The notes beneath the pieces were generated by a model that had not been told where the DNA came from, ran no database searches, and was given only the letters and a program-made list of their open reading frames with translations. Source: Euborellia annulipes (lineage: Eukaryota; Arthropoda; Insecta; Dermaptera; Anisolabididae). From it: 64,000 bases of DNA. The stretch's first letter is position 1; every line of letters starts with the position of its first letter. Shown one piece after another: positions 28,630 to 34,950 of the stretch. Position numbers and translations under genes: made by a program. The stretch spans positions 46,803 to 110,802 of the forward strand of contig JAKCPI010015491.1 in assembly GCA_023213315.1 (NCBI GenBank). The letters run 5' to 3'.

Positions 28630-31600
28630 GACCATGTCGCGAAAACCACTTATTTGGATTCAGGGGACCTCAAAACGTGTATATCCATCAAAATCTCGAC
28701 ATCGAATTTTTGAAAAGAAACCAATAGGCCTACTTTCTCTTTATATTTATTAACATATATAGGTAAGAGAAAATAAAAAAGCGTTATAAGTGAAAATTGG
28801 TCAACCATCCCCTAATTTTTGATTTATCAAGTAGTTTTTGAGATAAAAAATGTATTAAGTCTACACCATCCTTTTTCTTATTCCCTACAATCAATGCGCC
28901 GCAAGAACATCCAAATTTGCTGGAATTCCTTAATAGCTCAACCGTACGCCATTCATTCCACTCAATTAAGTGGAGGTGTTGCAGCGTTTCAGGGGCATGA
29001 ATCAAACTTCAGTCATTTCAAATTCTAGCAAAACGTTACATTATTTAAATTTATTTTTGAATAGAAAACCGATTAAGTGACAGACAGAATCAAATTAAAA
29101 TATAAAGCAGATAAAAATAAAAAAAAAAGTTGTCCCCGACCGTGAAGTCTTTAACTATTGCATGCAAATATTTTTATGTCGTCAAGTGGCTTTTTTTTTA
29201 CCTACACAACAACTTGACCAACTCAATATAGATAGGCAAAGTAGGAAAGAAGTATGCAATGCATTCATCCGTGGAAGAGATATATAAAAAAAAAAATTTC
29301 ACAAGTCAACCTTGAGAAATAAACTACTTTCTTCCCTCAGACAATATATATAGGCCTATAGGCTACTTAAGTAAAAATTATACTGAATTATTATCCGATT
29401 TCATCAAAAATTTGAACATTGAACTTTTGATGATAATAGGTTATATTTAAATTATCTCTTTTTATCGAAAATTTATTTTTATTAACGGCCATGATCGTCT
29501 ATGGATACGATAACAGAAAGCGGTAGTCAAAGGAGAAATTGTCAGGCTCAATGACAAATTGAAACTAAACAATAATTAATTAGTTTGAATCAGAACAGCC
29601 CTAAAGAAGGAATTCAGTTTGACAATTAGCAACCTATCCTGTTAGAAATGTCATCATTGATTGAATTTGGTTGCCATTTACTAATCAAATGATTAATGTC
29701 GTAGATGAGGGGCGATATATATCAAAAACTATTTACCCTGGCATCTTCAGAGGTCTTTGAAAGCAAACATTGAAAAAAATAAATATATGTTGTTCCGGAA
29801 GAAATAAAATTTTTCAAGAAAGGCTTTATACTATATTTTTGAAAATATTTGGGCCGGCCTAACGCCTAGCCATCCTCAGTGTTGGATATAGTCCCTTGGT
29901 GGTCCTTAGTCTGGTGTCTTGAACTTTTGCATGATTTAAATGAACGAGTGAACGAAGACGTGCATTCAAATATTCGAGTCAACGAGTGAACGAAGACGAG
30001 CATTCAAGAATTCGGGGGAGAGGAGGGGTAATGGGGGAAAGGGGGCGAGTGAACGAAGACGAGCATTCAAGAATTCGAGGAACGAGTGAACGAAGACGAG
30101 CATTCAAGTATTCGAGTGAACTAGTGAACGATGACGTGCAATCAAGGATTCGAGTCAACGAGTGAACGAAGACGAGCATTCAAGTATTCGAGTGAACTAG
30201 TGAACAAAGACGAGCATTCAAGGATTCGAGTCAACGAGTGAACGAAGACGAGCATTCAAGGATTCGAGTGATTGAGTGAATGAAGACGAGTATTTAAGAA
30301 TTCGTTTACTCGTTCACTCACTTTTGCATGAAGGGAGTAGGGGAAGAGGAGCATTCAAGTAATCGAGTCAACGAGTGAACGAAAACGAGCATTTAAGTAT
30401 TCGTTCACTCGAACTTTAAAACTTGTCTTCCCCTACTCCCTTCATGCAAAAGTACCAGACGAAGGACCGCCAAGTGACTATATCCTGCAATGAGGACGGC
30501 CGAATTATTTGCAAAAATATAGTATAAAACATTTCCTGAAAGATTCTGCTGTTTTATCTCTCCCGGAACAACATCCACTGAAACCGGCATTAAATCATAC
30601 TTAATGAGAATTAATTCATAGATCATCAAAAACAAATATATTTATAAATATACTAACCAGTCGCCCACGGGATTGATTTTCAGGAATATTTTGAGCCTCC
30701 CCATTTAGGGTGTGAGAGTATGTATTTTTCCTAGATTCTCCATAAGACTATAAAATTTCATTTCAAAATTCCAACGGAAAGTATGTTAAGTGTGACAGAC
30801 AGACGGAATTTCCGCAGTATATAGAGATAAATATGGCAAAAAAGAACATAAAAATAGTTTATATATTAAAGGGGAATATCTATTAAGAATTTTGGTATAT
30901 AATATTTTGTACAACTACTAGTTTTATCAGGGGTGTAAATAAGGTGGAGAAATTTTTTAAAATATATATGTGTTAAAACTGGGATTAAAAAAAGGCGATT
31001 CCCCCTCCTTCCCCACCATAATTAGACAGAATATAAATAATAAAAATGTCAGTGTGTGTTATCATAGAAAAAAAAGCTAAAGTTAAATGCCTCAACAACA
31101 ACCAGAGTAGGGCAATCAATGATTTACATACTACATATACAAATTAAGCGTGCTTAATATATATCTAAATAAAACAATCAGTTAAGTTATCAAAAATAAT
31201 TATTTTTTATTTAAAAAAAAAAAAAAAAAAAAAAAAATGTAAATTATGTAATAGAATTAGTAAAATAAATGCGAAATTAATGAACACTAAATCAATTTAA
31301 AAAATTATTCTTTCCTAAGTGGAGAAGAGTAATTTTCGCGGGTTCGGACCCAGGCAGTCCGATGATTTTATTTAAGCCATTTGGATACCAGATGGCTTAA
31401 ATAGAAATGCCTGACCCCACAATAGATATATTCTCTACAACGGTTATCGTCAAAGTCTTATATGGCCTAAGCTGCCGAAAAGACTGTGTGAATGTGTGTG
31501 TGAGTGGGAGTGTGAATGAGAAAAAAGTGTGAATGTTTTAAAAAAAAAAAAAAGTAATTTTATTTATTGCTGGGCGTAAACTTTACAAACCTCGATAAGT

Positions 31601-34382
31601 CTAAGGTCTTAAATTCTAGGGAATGTTTCTTTTGATAAGGATATACTTTTGATAAGCATAGTATATTTAAAAATTCCACTATATAAATAATTGAAATTTA
31701 GTTTCAATTATTGGTAAATTCGGCGAGGAAATGCATCAAATTTATTCTTGCTCACTGTTTGGAAATTTTCAAATTTCCCTTTCCCGCTCCACTTCCTGTA
31801 ACTCTAGCCAATCAGCGTCCTGATAGGCACATACACACGGACCGGATGCGAGCCTCTAGCGGTTTATATATTTGCCCCCCCCCCCCCCCAAGCAAAAACT
31901 AAAATGAGGTCACTGTTTCAGTTCCCATACAAATTCAAATAAATATAATATATAATTTTTATAAAAACGTCTAAAAAATTACAAAAATAATAATAATGGA
32001 ATTTTTAATAAGAACCATTTGCAAAAAACTTAAGTCAAAACACGAAAAAAAAAAAAAAAATAACAAGTCAAACAGAAAAAAAATTTTCTTCCTTTCCTGC
32101 CCCTTCCTCCCTTACCCACAAAACTAGTTAGTGCGGTCTTTCTACTAAAATGAATATGGCTTTTGGCGGCAACATGTCTAGCACAGGTTCAGAAAAGATG
32201 GGATGAGAAAAACCCTAATAATCCTTTTTCAGATTTAAAATTACCTCAATATCATAATTAATTATAGAGTTTATAAAAAATTATTTAGGAGTCAAAAAAA
32301 ATTAGGCAGCCAAAATTATTTCTTTTATTGTTGCCGTTCCAGGCTGACGTTTCGGCCACTGGTCTAGGCCATCTTCAGAGACGGAGGCGAGAATAAATTC
32401 TAATAATTCTAAAATAAAACATTCTTTCGTTGTCCTATGAGCGCTCCGTTCATGCGAATGTGTGTCGCTGAAATTATAATTTTCATTTATTCTCTGAAGA
32501 TGGCCTAGACCAGTGGCCGAAACGTCAGCCTGGAACGGCAATAATAAAAGAAATAATTTTGGCTGCCTATATCTTGAATTTTTTTTTTTTTTTGACTCCT
32601 TAATAATACTTTCAGCCACAAAGACATACCTCACAAAAAATTATTTTGAAATTTTAAGCCCCTTCAAATAGGGATTATGCTTAGCGCGAGTTTGTAATAT
32701 AAAATTCCATTGAACGGTGAATGAGAAGAGTAAAGAGAGAAAGAGAGAGAGCGGGAGTGGGGAGCGCGCCAATTGCTCTTGTTTCTTTGCCCCCCTTCCC
32801 CTCCCCGTGAGCGAATAAATCACCAACACGAGAAGGGGAGATTGACCCCTCCCCCCTCCCCCCGCCACAACCCCTTTTACACTCTCGCTCGCGAGTGCCT
32901 TGCGATTCAAGATGTCAGCCCGGGGGCAGGCAGGAGCTCCGCGACCACGACTAGGAGCTCACCATCTCACCACCCCCTCCTTTTACTCAATTCAACGCCC
33001 CCTCGACGTAAGATATAAGACAATACAACAACAACAACAACGACGACGGCCTACTATCCCCCTTGCAATCATCTCAGCCACATCATCATCTTCCTTATAT
33101 CCCTTAATATTCTAATTATAATAATAAATAAGTCACCTTTCTTAATCATCAATGAAATGACCTAGTAAAAATAAGACCCCACCCTCAAAGGAAAAATAAA
33201 ATCTTATTTATTATCCAATTCATAAAGCTCACATATTATTACTTTATAAATCAATATTTCCCCATGCCACAAGGTGTTCATGTTTAATAATTAAATTAAA
33301 AAAAAGGGGGGGGGGGGGGCGGGGGGAGAGATAAAAAAATGACTCAGTATGGGGCCTGACCTCACCCACCAAAATAAAAAAAAGTTATCAACAAATTATA
33401 ATATATATAAATAAAGACAAGTTTAATTAATAATTTCACTACAATCCTTTCTCCAATCACAAACAATGAACAAAGAATATATATATTTATATATTAAATT
33501 TACTTCAAAGTTCATAATTTATTACTAATTATATGTTTCATATTTAAGATTTCTTTAATTCATTTGTGAGTAGTTTTGCCTGTCTTTATAATTTTTCTTA
33601 TGAACTTCTTATATAAATAAAGATTAAGAAACGATCAAAGTGACACGTATGGAAATTTGTTGATATTATAATTAATCCATATTTAAAGAAATTAAAAAAA
33701 AAAAAAATAGTAATTGAGTTTGAACAATCGTAATCTTTCCCTCTTGATTCAAAACAAGCATGAATATTAATTTCACCTAATAAAAAAAAAAAAACATGTG
33801 TTTGACTGATACGGTTCGGGCGGGAGAAATTTACTAAATTTATTAAATTTCTTAAATTAATCGAAAATAACGATTAGGATTAATTTTCTTTACAAAAATG
33901 ATTTGTGAAAATTTGCACCTTCAATTTTCTATTAGTTTACTACTAGAAATTGTATTTAAACATGGCGACTGTAGCTTTGGATCTTTATAGAACCTAATTA
34001 CAACTAAAATACAGCATGTCCTTCCAATTGGAATAAGATACGAGAGAATAATTCGAACAAAACTTCACATAAGAACACTTTTGGGAAAATGTCATATTTC
34101 TAACCCCAAATGCATTCTAATGCGTTTTACTCATTAAATAATAAATTGCAAAGTATCTGACGAATGTATATGAGTGTTGGTTAAGGCAGTACGTAACCAT
34201 TTTCAGTGATAACTTACCTCAGCAGATCTAAGCATAGCATTGTAGTCAAACTCTGGATATTCTTCTTCGGTGGATTCTGGTAGTGTCACATTAAAACGTA
34301 GCGTTTTCTCACACACTTTATGCGATTTATCTTTTTTACCGGCATTTATAGATATTAAAGGTGTCCGTTTTGGTTCTGACAT
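161..34382 (-). CDS. yem: Ubinuclein / yemanuclein (HIRA-complex H3.3 chaperone subunit), 7 exons
   Basis: Joined exons 34382-34218, 14334-14206, 13266-13183, 11537-11397, 9927-9817, 2624-2435 and 1293-161 give 650 aa with every phase matching (phase 0 throughout, phase 1 at the last junction). Ubinucleins bind HIRA and deposit histone H3.3 in the nucleus. Seen: an N-terminal segment with YPEFDYNAML (about residues 42-51) resembling the family's PEFFYPELV region, then the Hpc2-related HUN domain over exons 2-4: KKIARQFEQKYG, GAGYDESDSFIDNSEA and NVTTKYGGFYINCGAL (about residues 86-150). Exon 6 carries the basic segment with TVKELLREKREKEK. The last exon is Ser/Thr/Pro-rich with two proline runs and an Asp run near the C terminus. 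The UBN middle domain found in vertebrate UBN1 is not visible, so the stop at 161-163 may be real or the transcript may splice on at CAC|GTAATT beyond the window. Intron 1 is about 19.9 kb. Family identity is very firm; the 3' end is not. Confidence 0.9.
1872..2171. mobile_element. hAT-like MITE 1 (CATGGGCGTACCCAG ends)
   Basis: 300 bp with terminal inverted repeats CATGGGCGTACCCAG, flanked by the perfect 8-bp duplication TATAATAA. Internal C/G runs; no coding capacity. Same family as 36292-36580. Lies in ubinuclein intron 6. Confidence 0.9.
2435..2624 (-). CDS. yem: Ubinuclein exon 6 (basic VKELLREKR segment)
   Basis: Sixty-three codons plus one base. It begins KGKKEQPQSG, carries AWRKKRKLLNNN and ends SSKTVKELLREKREKEKQ, like the lysine-rich region with a VKEMLKKFQ-type helix in UBN1/2. 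Donor CAAG|GTATAT leaves phase 1, which the next exon completes as Gly. Confidence 0.8.
2640..3687. other. Ubinuclein intron 5, 3' part
   Basis: AT-rich; GAGACAGGCA occurs twice (about 2694 and 2839) but no larger repeat was resolved. Nothing else seen. Confidence 0.35.
3688..3835. repeat. Foldback with degenerate hammerhead-like centre
   Basis: AAGGATTTAATTTTAGCTTA...TGCGCATTT at the left pairs with the right arm. Reading the minus strand at 3782-3741 gives CTCTGAAGATGG ... CGAAATGCGC, a decayed version of the PLE ribozyme pattern. Confidence 0.5.
4250..4390. other. Small GC-rich island in ubinuclein intron 5
   Basis: CGGGTTCGCGAGTCACTGGG, GGATCGGGTCGGGTCGCTCA and CGCCGCCGGCCGGCGC sit within AT-rich sequence. 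No homologous frame recognised; perhaps an internal promoter, perhaps a repeat scrap. Confidence 0.35.
4980..5515 (+). pseudogene. Decayed mariner transposon
   Basis: Begins TACGAGGGCTGTATGATAAG, a mariner-type terminal repeat after TA. GKTFEKIKVKLHAVYKDHPP and YWFNEFKRGRTSVFDEQRPR are the transposase helix-turn-helix region; NEKLDIRKITARWVPRLLT follows out of order because of a deletion. The start region is frameshifted and the catalytic DDD part is absent. The right side is cut off by LINE sequence. Confidence 0.8.
5516..6255 (+). pseudogene. I-clade-like LINE 3' fragment (RNase H and C-terminal zinc knuckle)
   Basis: RILTNSQAASKSL (catalytic TDSQAA changed to TNSQAA) and HLTWVAGHRDIIGNW are RNase H motifs with stops between them. 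RWLDENTCSIAKQLWSEYSL, KRTKHLISIGRDSIARVV and TVVHYLCQCPL are the usual tail with the zinc knuckle. It ends ATCTAACCTAACCT, a typical LINE 3' end. Several stops and frameshifts. Confidence 0.75.
6256..6660 (+). other. Repeat-derived segment after the LINE tail
   Basis: CTACTCAGAGTAACCACAAC and GTGTCAGGTCTGACACTAGT match 51556-51600 closely, so at least the first 50 bases are part of a dispersed element. The rest holds only a short unconvincing frame. Confidence 0.4.
6661..7719. other. Ubinuclein intron 5, unannotated part
   Basis: AT-rich with T and A runs. The one open frame (7403-7696) shows no family motif and is treated as chance. Nothing else seen. Confidence 0.4.
7720..7882 (-). mobile_element. 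tRNA-derived SINE (Ser-like head)
   Basis: Minus strand: GTGGCTAAGCCGGTGATTAC (A box), then GGGTTCGAATCC (B box), then a body (GGGGTCTCCTCTTAGGGTAT...). In ubinuclein intron 5. Confidence 0.75.
7883..8790. other. Ubinuclein intron 5: scraps of C-rich MITE-like sequence
   Basis: Poly-C tracts near 7922-7940 and 8091-8100 and CTCCCCTGCGATGC suggest fragments of the poly-G/poly-C hAT-like elements, without clear ends. The rest is AT-rich. Confidence 0.35.
8791..9353. mobile_element. Putative MITE with ACGTGACAACGTCTT ends
   Basis: ACGTGACAACGTCTT at 8791 recurs inverted at 9339-9353. The interior shows no frame. Chance is unlikely for 15 exact bases, but the boundaries are soft. Confidence 0.6.
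9817..9927 (-). CDS. yem: Ubinuclein exon 5 (acidic/Ser linker)
   Basis: Thirty-seven codons (LMLNAVEESDSDENEKSSSS...) between a TTTTTTTAG acceptor and AAG|GTCTGC; reading past the donor meets TAG at once. Composition resembles the acidic linker after the HUN domain. Phase 0 at both ends keeps the frame, but there is no diagnostic motif, so this exon rests on frame and splice sites. Confidence 0.65.
9987..10242. mobile_element. Hairpin MITE (256 bp, near-perfect palindrome)
   Basis: TTTTAATTATAGACCACATT at the left mirrors the right end, and ACTGTACAACGACTTCTTAC is repeated inverted further in. Lies 60 bp upstream (in the gene's sense) of ubinuclein exon 5, in intron 4. Confidence 0.8.
10924..10972 (-). 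ncRNA. Hammerhead-ribozyme-like motif (PLE-a, left)
   Basis: Minus strand: stem I TTATCGT/ACGATAA, core CTGAAGA, one extra U, stem II GGGATC/GATTCC with loop GATGT, then GAAAC and cleavage triplet GTC. All conserved type I hammerhead positions are present apart from the extra base. Confidence 0.7.
11064..11112 (+). ncRNA. Hammerhead-ribozyme-like motif (PLE-a, right)
   Basis: Inverted partner of the previous motif with the same stem II; stem I is TTATCGT/ATGATAA with a G-U pair. GAAACGTC intact; GGCTGCC follows about 33 bases downstream. Confidence 0.7.
11397..11537 (-). CDS. yem: Ubinuclein exon 4 (TTKYGGFYIN segment)
   Basis: Forty-seven codons from a TTAG acceptor to the donor AAA|GTACTC, phase 0. 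NVTTKYGGFYINCGALEL aligns by eye with the end of the HUN domain (family pattern LTTKxGGFYINSGxL). A Ser/Asp-rich, then Lys/His-rich tail follows. The donor is less consensus than the others. Confidence 0.9.
11629..11896. mobile_element. Hairpin MITE (AGGGTGGGTCGAAAAAA ends)
   Basis: 268 bp with inverted ends AGGGTGGGTCGAAAAAACTC / AGGGTGGGCCGAAAAAACCC and further inner pairing around GAAGTTGTAA and AAAAGTTGC. In ubinuclein intron 3. Confidence 0.8.
12649..12735 (-). mobile_element. PLE end fragment (PLE-b)
   Basis: Minus strand reads ribozyme motif, then AAAGAAAAAATTATGGCTAC, a stretch shared with the copy at 55998-56075. A lone, decayed copy in ubinuclein intron 3. Confidence 0.6.
12677..12732 (-). 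ncRNA. Hammerhead-like motif (PLE-b)
   Basis: CTGAGGA, extra U, stem II GATCTC/GAGATT, GAAAT, GTC; outer stem I TTTATT/AATAAA with a mismatched inner part. Probably decayed. Confidence 0.5.
12786..12821 (+). ncRNA. Degenerate hammerhead-like motif
   Basis: CCGAGGA (core U changed to C), stem II GGCCTC/GAGACC with one mismatch, GAAAC, then GATT in place of GTC. A relic. Confidence 0.35.
13183..13266 (-). CDS. yem: Ubinuclein exon 3 (GYDESDSFIDNSEA core)
   Basis: Twenty-eight codons with a CAG acceptor and GTAAGT donor, phase 0. GAGYDESDSFIDNSEA is the most diagnostic motif of the ubinuclein/Hpc2 HUN domain, where the acidic and aromatic residues contact HIRA. Confidence 0.93.
13914..14060. 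mobile_element. Possible degenerate hAT-type MITE
   Basis: Ends resemble GTGGAGCAAC / GTGGCACAAC with G and C runs inside, like the other MITEs here, but no target duplication could be fixed. In ubinuclein intron 2. Confidence 0.35.
14206..14334 (-). CDS. yem: Ubinuclein exon 2 (start of HUN domain)
   Basis: Forty-three codons between a polypyrimidine-CAG acceptor and the donor TAC|GTAAG, phase 0. It encodes a basic stretch, a Gly/Asp-rich spacer (GLDSDDDHEA) and ALKKIARQFEQKY, the helix that opens the Hpc2-related domain. Joining to exon 3 restores the family pattern FEQKYG. Confidence 0.88.
14737..15123. mobile_element. MITE with GGTGCGCGTCTCG ends
   Basis: 387 bp bounded by GGTGCGCGTCTCG and its exact inverse; no clear duplication. 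In intron 1, about 400 bp from exon 2. Confidence 0.75.
15130..16309. other. Ubinuclein intron 1, 3' part
   Basis: AT-rich. Around 16093-16250 GTTGGTGAGCGGGTGGTC and GGGTTCGGGTTCC could be A- and B-box relics of a SINE, but spacing is poor. Otherwise nothing. Confidence 0.3.
16310..17370. repeat. GGATC-rich tract interrupted by hAT element 11
   Basis: Both 16320-16500 and 17185-17345 are dense in GGATC/GATCC words in varied spacing; the hAT element at 16593-17182 accounts for the gap. No gene. The open frame over the right part is compositional. Confidence 0.5.
16593..17182. mobile_element. hAT-like element 11 (TAGGGACCGG ends)
   Basis: 590 bp with ends TAGGGACCGGATTTTTAGG and TAGAGACCGGATTCTTAGG; perfect duplication TTTATTAG. 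It split a GGATC-rich tract, parts of which flank it on both sides. Confidence 0.85.
17943..17997. repeat. Short hairpin (AACTAAGGTTGTATTTA arms)
   Basis: Seventeen-base perfect inverted arms around a 21-base loop. A small MITE remnant or a structured RNA; nothing decides. Confidence 0.6.
18657..18741. mobile_element. Tc1/mariner-type MITE (CAGTGAGGGACAATATTAAG ends)
   Basis: 85-bp hairpin with ends CAGTGAGGGACAATATTAA; a TA precedes the left end. A related copy with the same left end lies at 56686. Confidence 0.75.
19460..19726. mobile_element. hAT-like MITE 3 (AAGGGCGGATCC ends)
   Basis: 267 bp with ends CAAGGGCGGATCC / CAAGGGCGGATAC and perfect duplication GTTTAAGT. The interior contains the AATCTGGTGTGAC and CGCACAGCACAC words shared with a dispersed repeat elsewhere in the window. 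Confidence 0.9.
19876..20532. mobile_element. hAT-like element 5 (CATAGGCGTAGCCA ends)
   Basis: 657 bp with ends CATAGGCGTAGCCA (inverted copy TGGCTACGCCTATG) and perfect duplication CCTCCAAT. No transposase frame seen. Confidence 0.9.
20712..20963. mobile_element. hAT-like MITE 6 (CAGTGGCGGATTAAT ends)
   Basis: 252 bp, ends CAGTGGCGGATTAA / CAGGAGCGGATTAA, perfect duplication AATGTATC. Long G and C runs just inside the ends. Confidence 0.9.
21078..21342. mobile_element. hAT-like MITE 4 (same family as 19460-19726)
   Basis: 265 bp, ends CAGTGGCGGATCC and CAAGGGCGGATAC, duplication GCTACGAC on both sides. Interior closely matches MITE 3. Confidence 0.9.
21343..22894. other. Ubinuclein intron 1, no recognised feature
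   Basis: AT-rich sequence with short homopolymer runs; GAAACAT and ATTAATTTTATCTA words near 22660-22810 look inverted (a possible small foldback). No gene. Confidence 0.3.
22895..23215 (+). repeat. Dispersed repeat DR1, copy 1
   Basis: Starts AATCTGGTGTGACTGGCGCA, contains CAGCACACAACTTTCTCTTA, GTGCTTGTCACATCAGATTT, TGGCAACCATTTCTCCTATC and AAAATGAGAATATACATTT. Near-matching copies at 23745, 28255 and partials elsewhere. No coding sequence seen; perhaps a LINE 3' tail or SINE body. Confidence 0.7.
23263..23345 (+). repeat. Degenerate tRNA-like sequence
   Basis: CATAGCACAGTGGTAGAATA resembles a tRNA D-arm/A box and CCCCTTGTACTAGGGG an anticodon stem; the B box is lost. Old SINE head or tRNA relic. 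Confidence 0.35.
23745..24315 (+). repeat. Dispersed repeat DR1, long copy 2
   Basis: Same start (AATCTGGTGTGACCGGTCGC) and body, then TCAGTAAAGTAAGTACTAGT, GGGGACCTCAAAACGTGGAT, AATCTCGACATCGAATTTTT and GGTAAGAGAAAGTAA at the end. Confidence 0.7.
24316..25304. other. Ubinuclein intron 1, no recognised feature
   Basis: AT-rich; nothing recognisable on either strand. Confidence 0.3.
25305..25420 (+). repeat. Dispersed repeat DR1, fragment
   Basis: GGTAAGAGAAAGTTGTGCAC and GGCCACACCAGATTCTTTGT words place it in the DR1 family. Confidence 0.5.
25423..25510 (-). mobile_element. PLE end fragment (PLE-c)
   Basis: Minus strand: ribozyme motif followed after about 37 bases by CTGGCTGCAAAG, the PLE end word. 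No inverted partner; a palindromic element begins 18 bp away. Confidence 0.6.
25461..25507 (-). ncRNA. Hammerhead-ribozyme-like motif (PLE-c)
   Basis: Stem I ATTTGCC/GGTAAAT (7 bp, one G-U), core CTGATGA, stem II GTCG/CGAC with two unpaired A before it, GAAAC and GTC. Confidence 0.65.
25528..26714. mobile_element. 1.19-kb palindromic element, Harbinger-like
   Basis: Ends CACTAGTCGACAA with their inverse, flanked by TTA on both sides, the 3-bp TWA type duplication of Harbinger. Arms of nearly 580 bp pair almost throughout, to a centre near 26115. No coding capacity. It sits about 20 bp from a PLE ribozyme motif, perhaps inserted into that element. Confidence 0.75.
26715..27734. other. Ubinuclein intron 1, no recognised feature
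   Basis: Includes a short GC-richer patch (26880-26980: GGGCCCGAGCCAGCTGAGCC, GGCTGGCGGCGCAGCTAG) that resembles a MITE end; otherwise AT-rich. Confidence 0.3.
27735..28085. repeat. Complex repeat of GCAAAACATTTTGTTCAAT words
   Basis: GGCAAAATGTTTTGCCATTG, GAACAAAATGTTTTGCC and their inverses recur many times, with CACACCGATT/CGGTGTGCGT at roughly 100-bp spacing. Direct and inverted copies are mixed, so the tract would fold strongly. Confidence 0.7.
28255..28770 (+). repeat. Dispersed repeat DR1, copy 3, with CA microsatellite
   Basis: Runs from TTTGTCACACCAGATTTTTT to TAGGTAAGAGAAAATAA and includes a CA tract at 28590-28627 where copy 2 has only ACACAGACACACAG. Lies in ubinuclein intron 1. 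Confidence 0.7.
28590..28627. repeat. CA microsatellite
   Basis: About 18 uninterrupted CA units inside dispersed repeat DR1. Confidence 0.95.
28771..29784. other. Ubinuclein intron 1, no recognised feature
   Basis: AT-rich. The minus-strand frame around 28784-29005 lacks any family motif. CCTGGCATCTTCAGAGG near 29740 could be another scrap of a PLE ribozyme. Confidence 0.3.
29785..30640. mobile_element. Decayed PLE-like foldback enclosing a minisatellite (PLE-i)
   Basis: Outer arms 29785-29960 and 30400-30620 pair (ATATAGTATAAA, GTTGTTCCGG words). Each has a worn ribozyme-like stretch; minus strand near 29880-29846 reads CTGAGGATGGCTAGGC ... AAATATT. The inside is the 38-bp tandem repeat. 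Confidence 0.5.
29938..30400. repeat. 38-bp minisatellite
   Basis: About ten imperfect tandem units built on CGAGTGAACGAAGACGAGCA TTCAAG-ATTCGAGT-AA, with one internal G-rich insert and the last units inverted. The open frame on the minus strand is just this repeat read as protein. Confidence 0.85.
30641..31335. other. Ubinuclein intron 1, no recognised feature
   Basis: AT-rich; a 27-base A tract at about 31210-31237. No gene or repeat resolved. Confidence 0.3.
31336..31545 (+). mobile_element. tRNA-derived SINE, 5'-truncated copy
   Basis: Begins in the B box (GGGTTCGGACCC) and runs through GATGATTTTATTTAAGCCAT to the GTGTGAATGTGTGTGTGAGT tail. Same family as 63490-63746. In ubinuclein intron 1. 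Confidence 0.75.
32341..32385 (-). ncRNA. Hammerhead-like motif (PLE-d, left)
   Basis: CTGAAGA, extra U, stem II GGCC/GGCC, GAAAC, GTC. Stem I is weak, so activity is doubtful. Confidence 0.5.
32488..32535 (+). ncRNA. Hammerhead-like motif (PLE-d, right)
   Basis: Same core and stem II as its inverted partner; GAAACGTC intact; TTTTGGCTGCC follows about 30 bases on. Confidence 0.5.
32690..33105. promoter_or_regulatory. GC/CpG-rich island in ubinuclein intron 1
   Basis: Stands out from AT-rich surroundings: GAGA-type repeats, GAGCGCGCCAATTG, CTCTCGCTCGCGAGTG, C-rich tracts, then CAACAACAACAACGACGACG. It lies 1.1-1.7 kb inside intron 1. A plus-strand ATG at 32912 opens MSARGQAGAPRPRLGAHHLT and meets CCTCGAC|GTAAGA. 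May be an alternative promoter or an unrelated plus-strand first exon; unproven. Confidence 0.4.
33106..34217. other. Ubinuclein intron 1, 5' part
   Basis: AT-rich sequence just downstream of exon 1, with A and G runs (a G tract near 33306-33326). No element ends found. Confidence 0.3.
34218..34382 (-). CDS. yem: Ubinuclein exon 1 (start codon)
   Basis: Fifty-five codons starting MSEPKRTPLISINAG; the ATG is at 34382-34380. A strong donor GAG|GTAAGT ends the exon in phase 0. LRFNVTLPES...YPEFDY matches the conserved ubinuclein N-terminal segment. The exon is too short for ordinary ORF cut-offs and was found by reading the reverse strand. Confidence 0.85.
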
Positions 34383-34462
34383 TCTACACTAATCACATAA
34401 ATAAATAGTTGATAAATAATTGCAATTTGTTGTCAACATATTTGAAACGAATTCACTTGCGA

Positions 34463-34471
34463 CGCCATCTT
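34463..34471 (-). promoter_or_regulatory. YY1-type site (AAGATGGCG) upstream of ubinuclein
   Basis: On the gene's sense strand AAGATGGCG matches the YY1/Pho-type consensus AANATGGCG exactly, about 80 bp upstream of the start codon. In animals this motif often lies just downstream of transcription starts of housekeeping genes. The flanking 34440-34560 stretch is richer in CG than its surroundings and is the likely promoter. Confidence 0.45.
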
Positions 34472-34835
34472 GGATTGAAGTGTACTCGTGTGGATGCGCG
34501 AGAGCTCGTTGCACTCACATGGCTCCAAATAGCATCCGTTGCAGCTCCTGACATCTATCGGCTAATTTACAAACTATCTCTTCATCTGTATCTTATTTGA
34601 ATTTAAATTACATTTTTAAATAAAATATTTTATTAAAAATAAATATTATCATTATAATAATTTAAAACATTTTTAAAAATAAAATATAAATTTGAAATTA
34701 ATTGAAAATCAAGAAATTAAATTTTAAATTTTTTTTTTTACTTTTTTGGCTAAAATAAACAAATAAATAAAAAAAAATCTTCATAAGCATTATTTTTGTA
34801 AATTAATTTACTATATTAAAATGTTCAACCTCTAA

Positions 34836-34950
34836 GAATAAAAAAAAAAGTGCATGAGGTGGATTTGAACTCGCGAAGTTTGGATACGTGAGATTGGAAA
34901 AAATTATACATTGCGTGATGACGACTTAACCACTTGAGCCACCCTTTGTT
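34836..34950 (-). repeat. tRNA-like unit, left end of copy A
   Basis: Minus strand: GGGTGGCTCAAGTGGTTAAG (good A box), then GAGTTCAAATCC (B box), then TGCAC and a run of nine T, which would terminate Pol III. About 115 bases. The cloverleaf is degenerate, so it is not a working tRNA gene. Confidence 0.6.

Larger units (their letters stand above)
32288..32606. mobile_element. Penelope-like inverted end pair (PLE-d)
   Basis: Arms start GGCAGCC on the left and GGCTGCC on the right, pair through TGACGTTTCGGCCACTGGTC and even beyond the end word (AGGAGTC). Short unpaired centre. In ubinuclein intron 1. Confidence 0.7.

Noticed and set aside
28497..28727. 76-codon frame with His-Thr repeats
   Set aside because: A CA microsatellite inside dispersed repeat DR1.
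29979..30179. 66-codon minus-strand frame with repeated protein units
   Set aside because: It is the 38-bp minisatellite read as protein.
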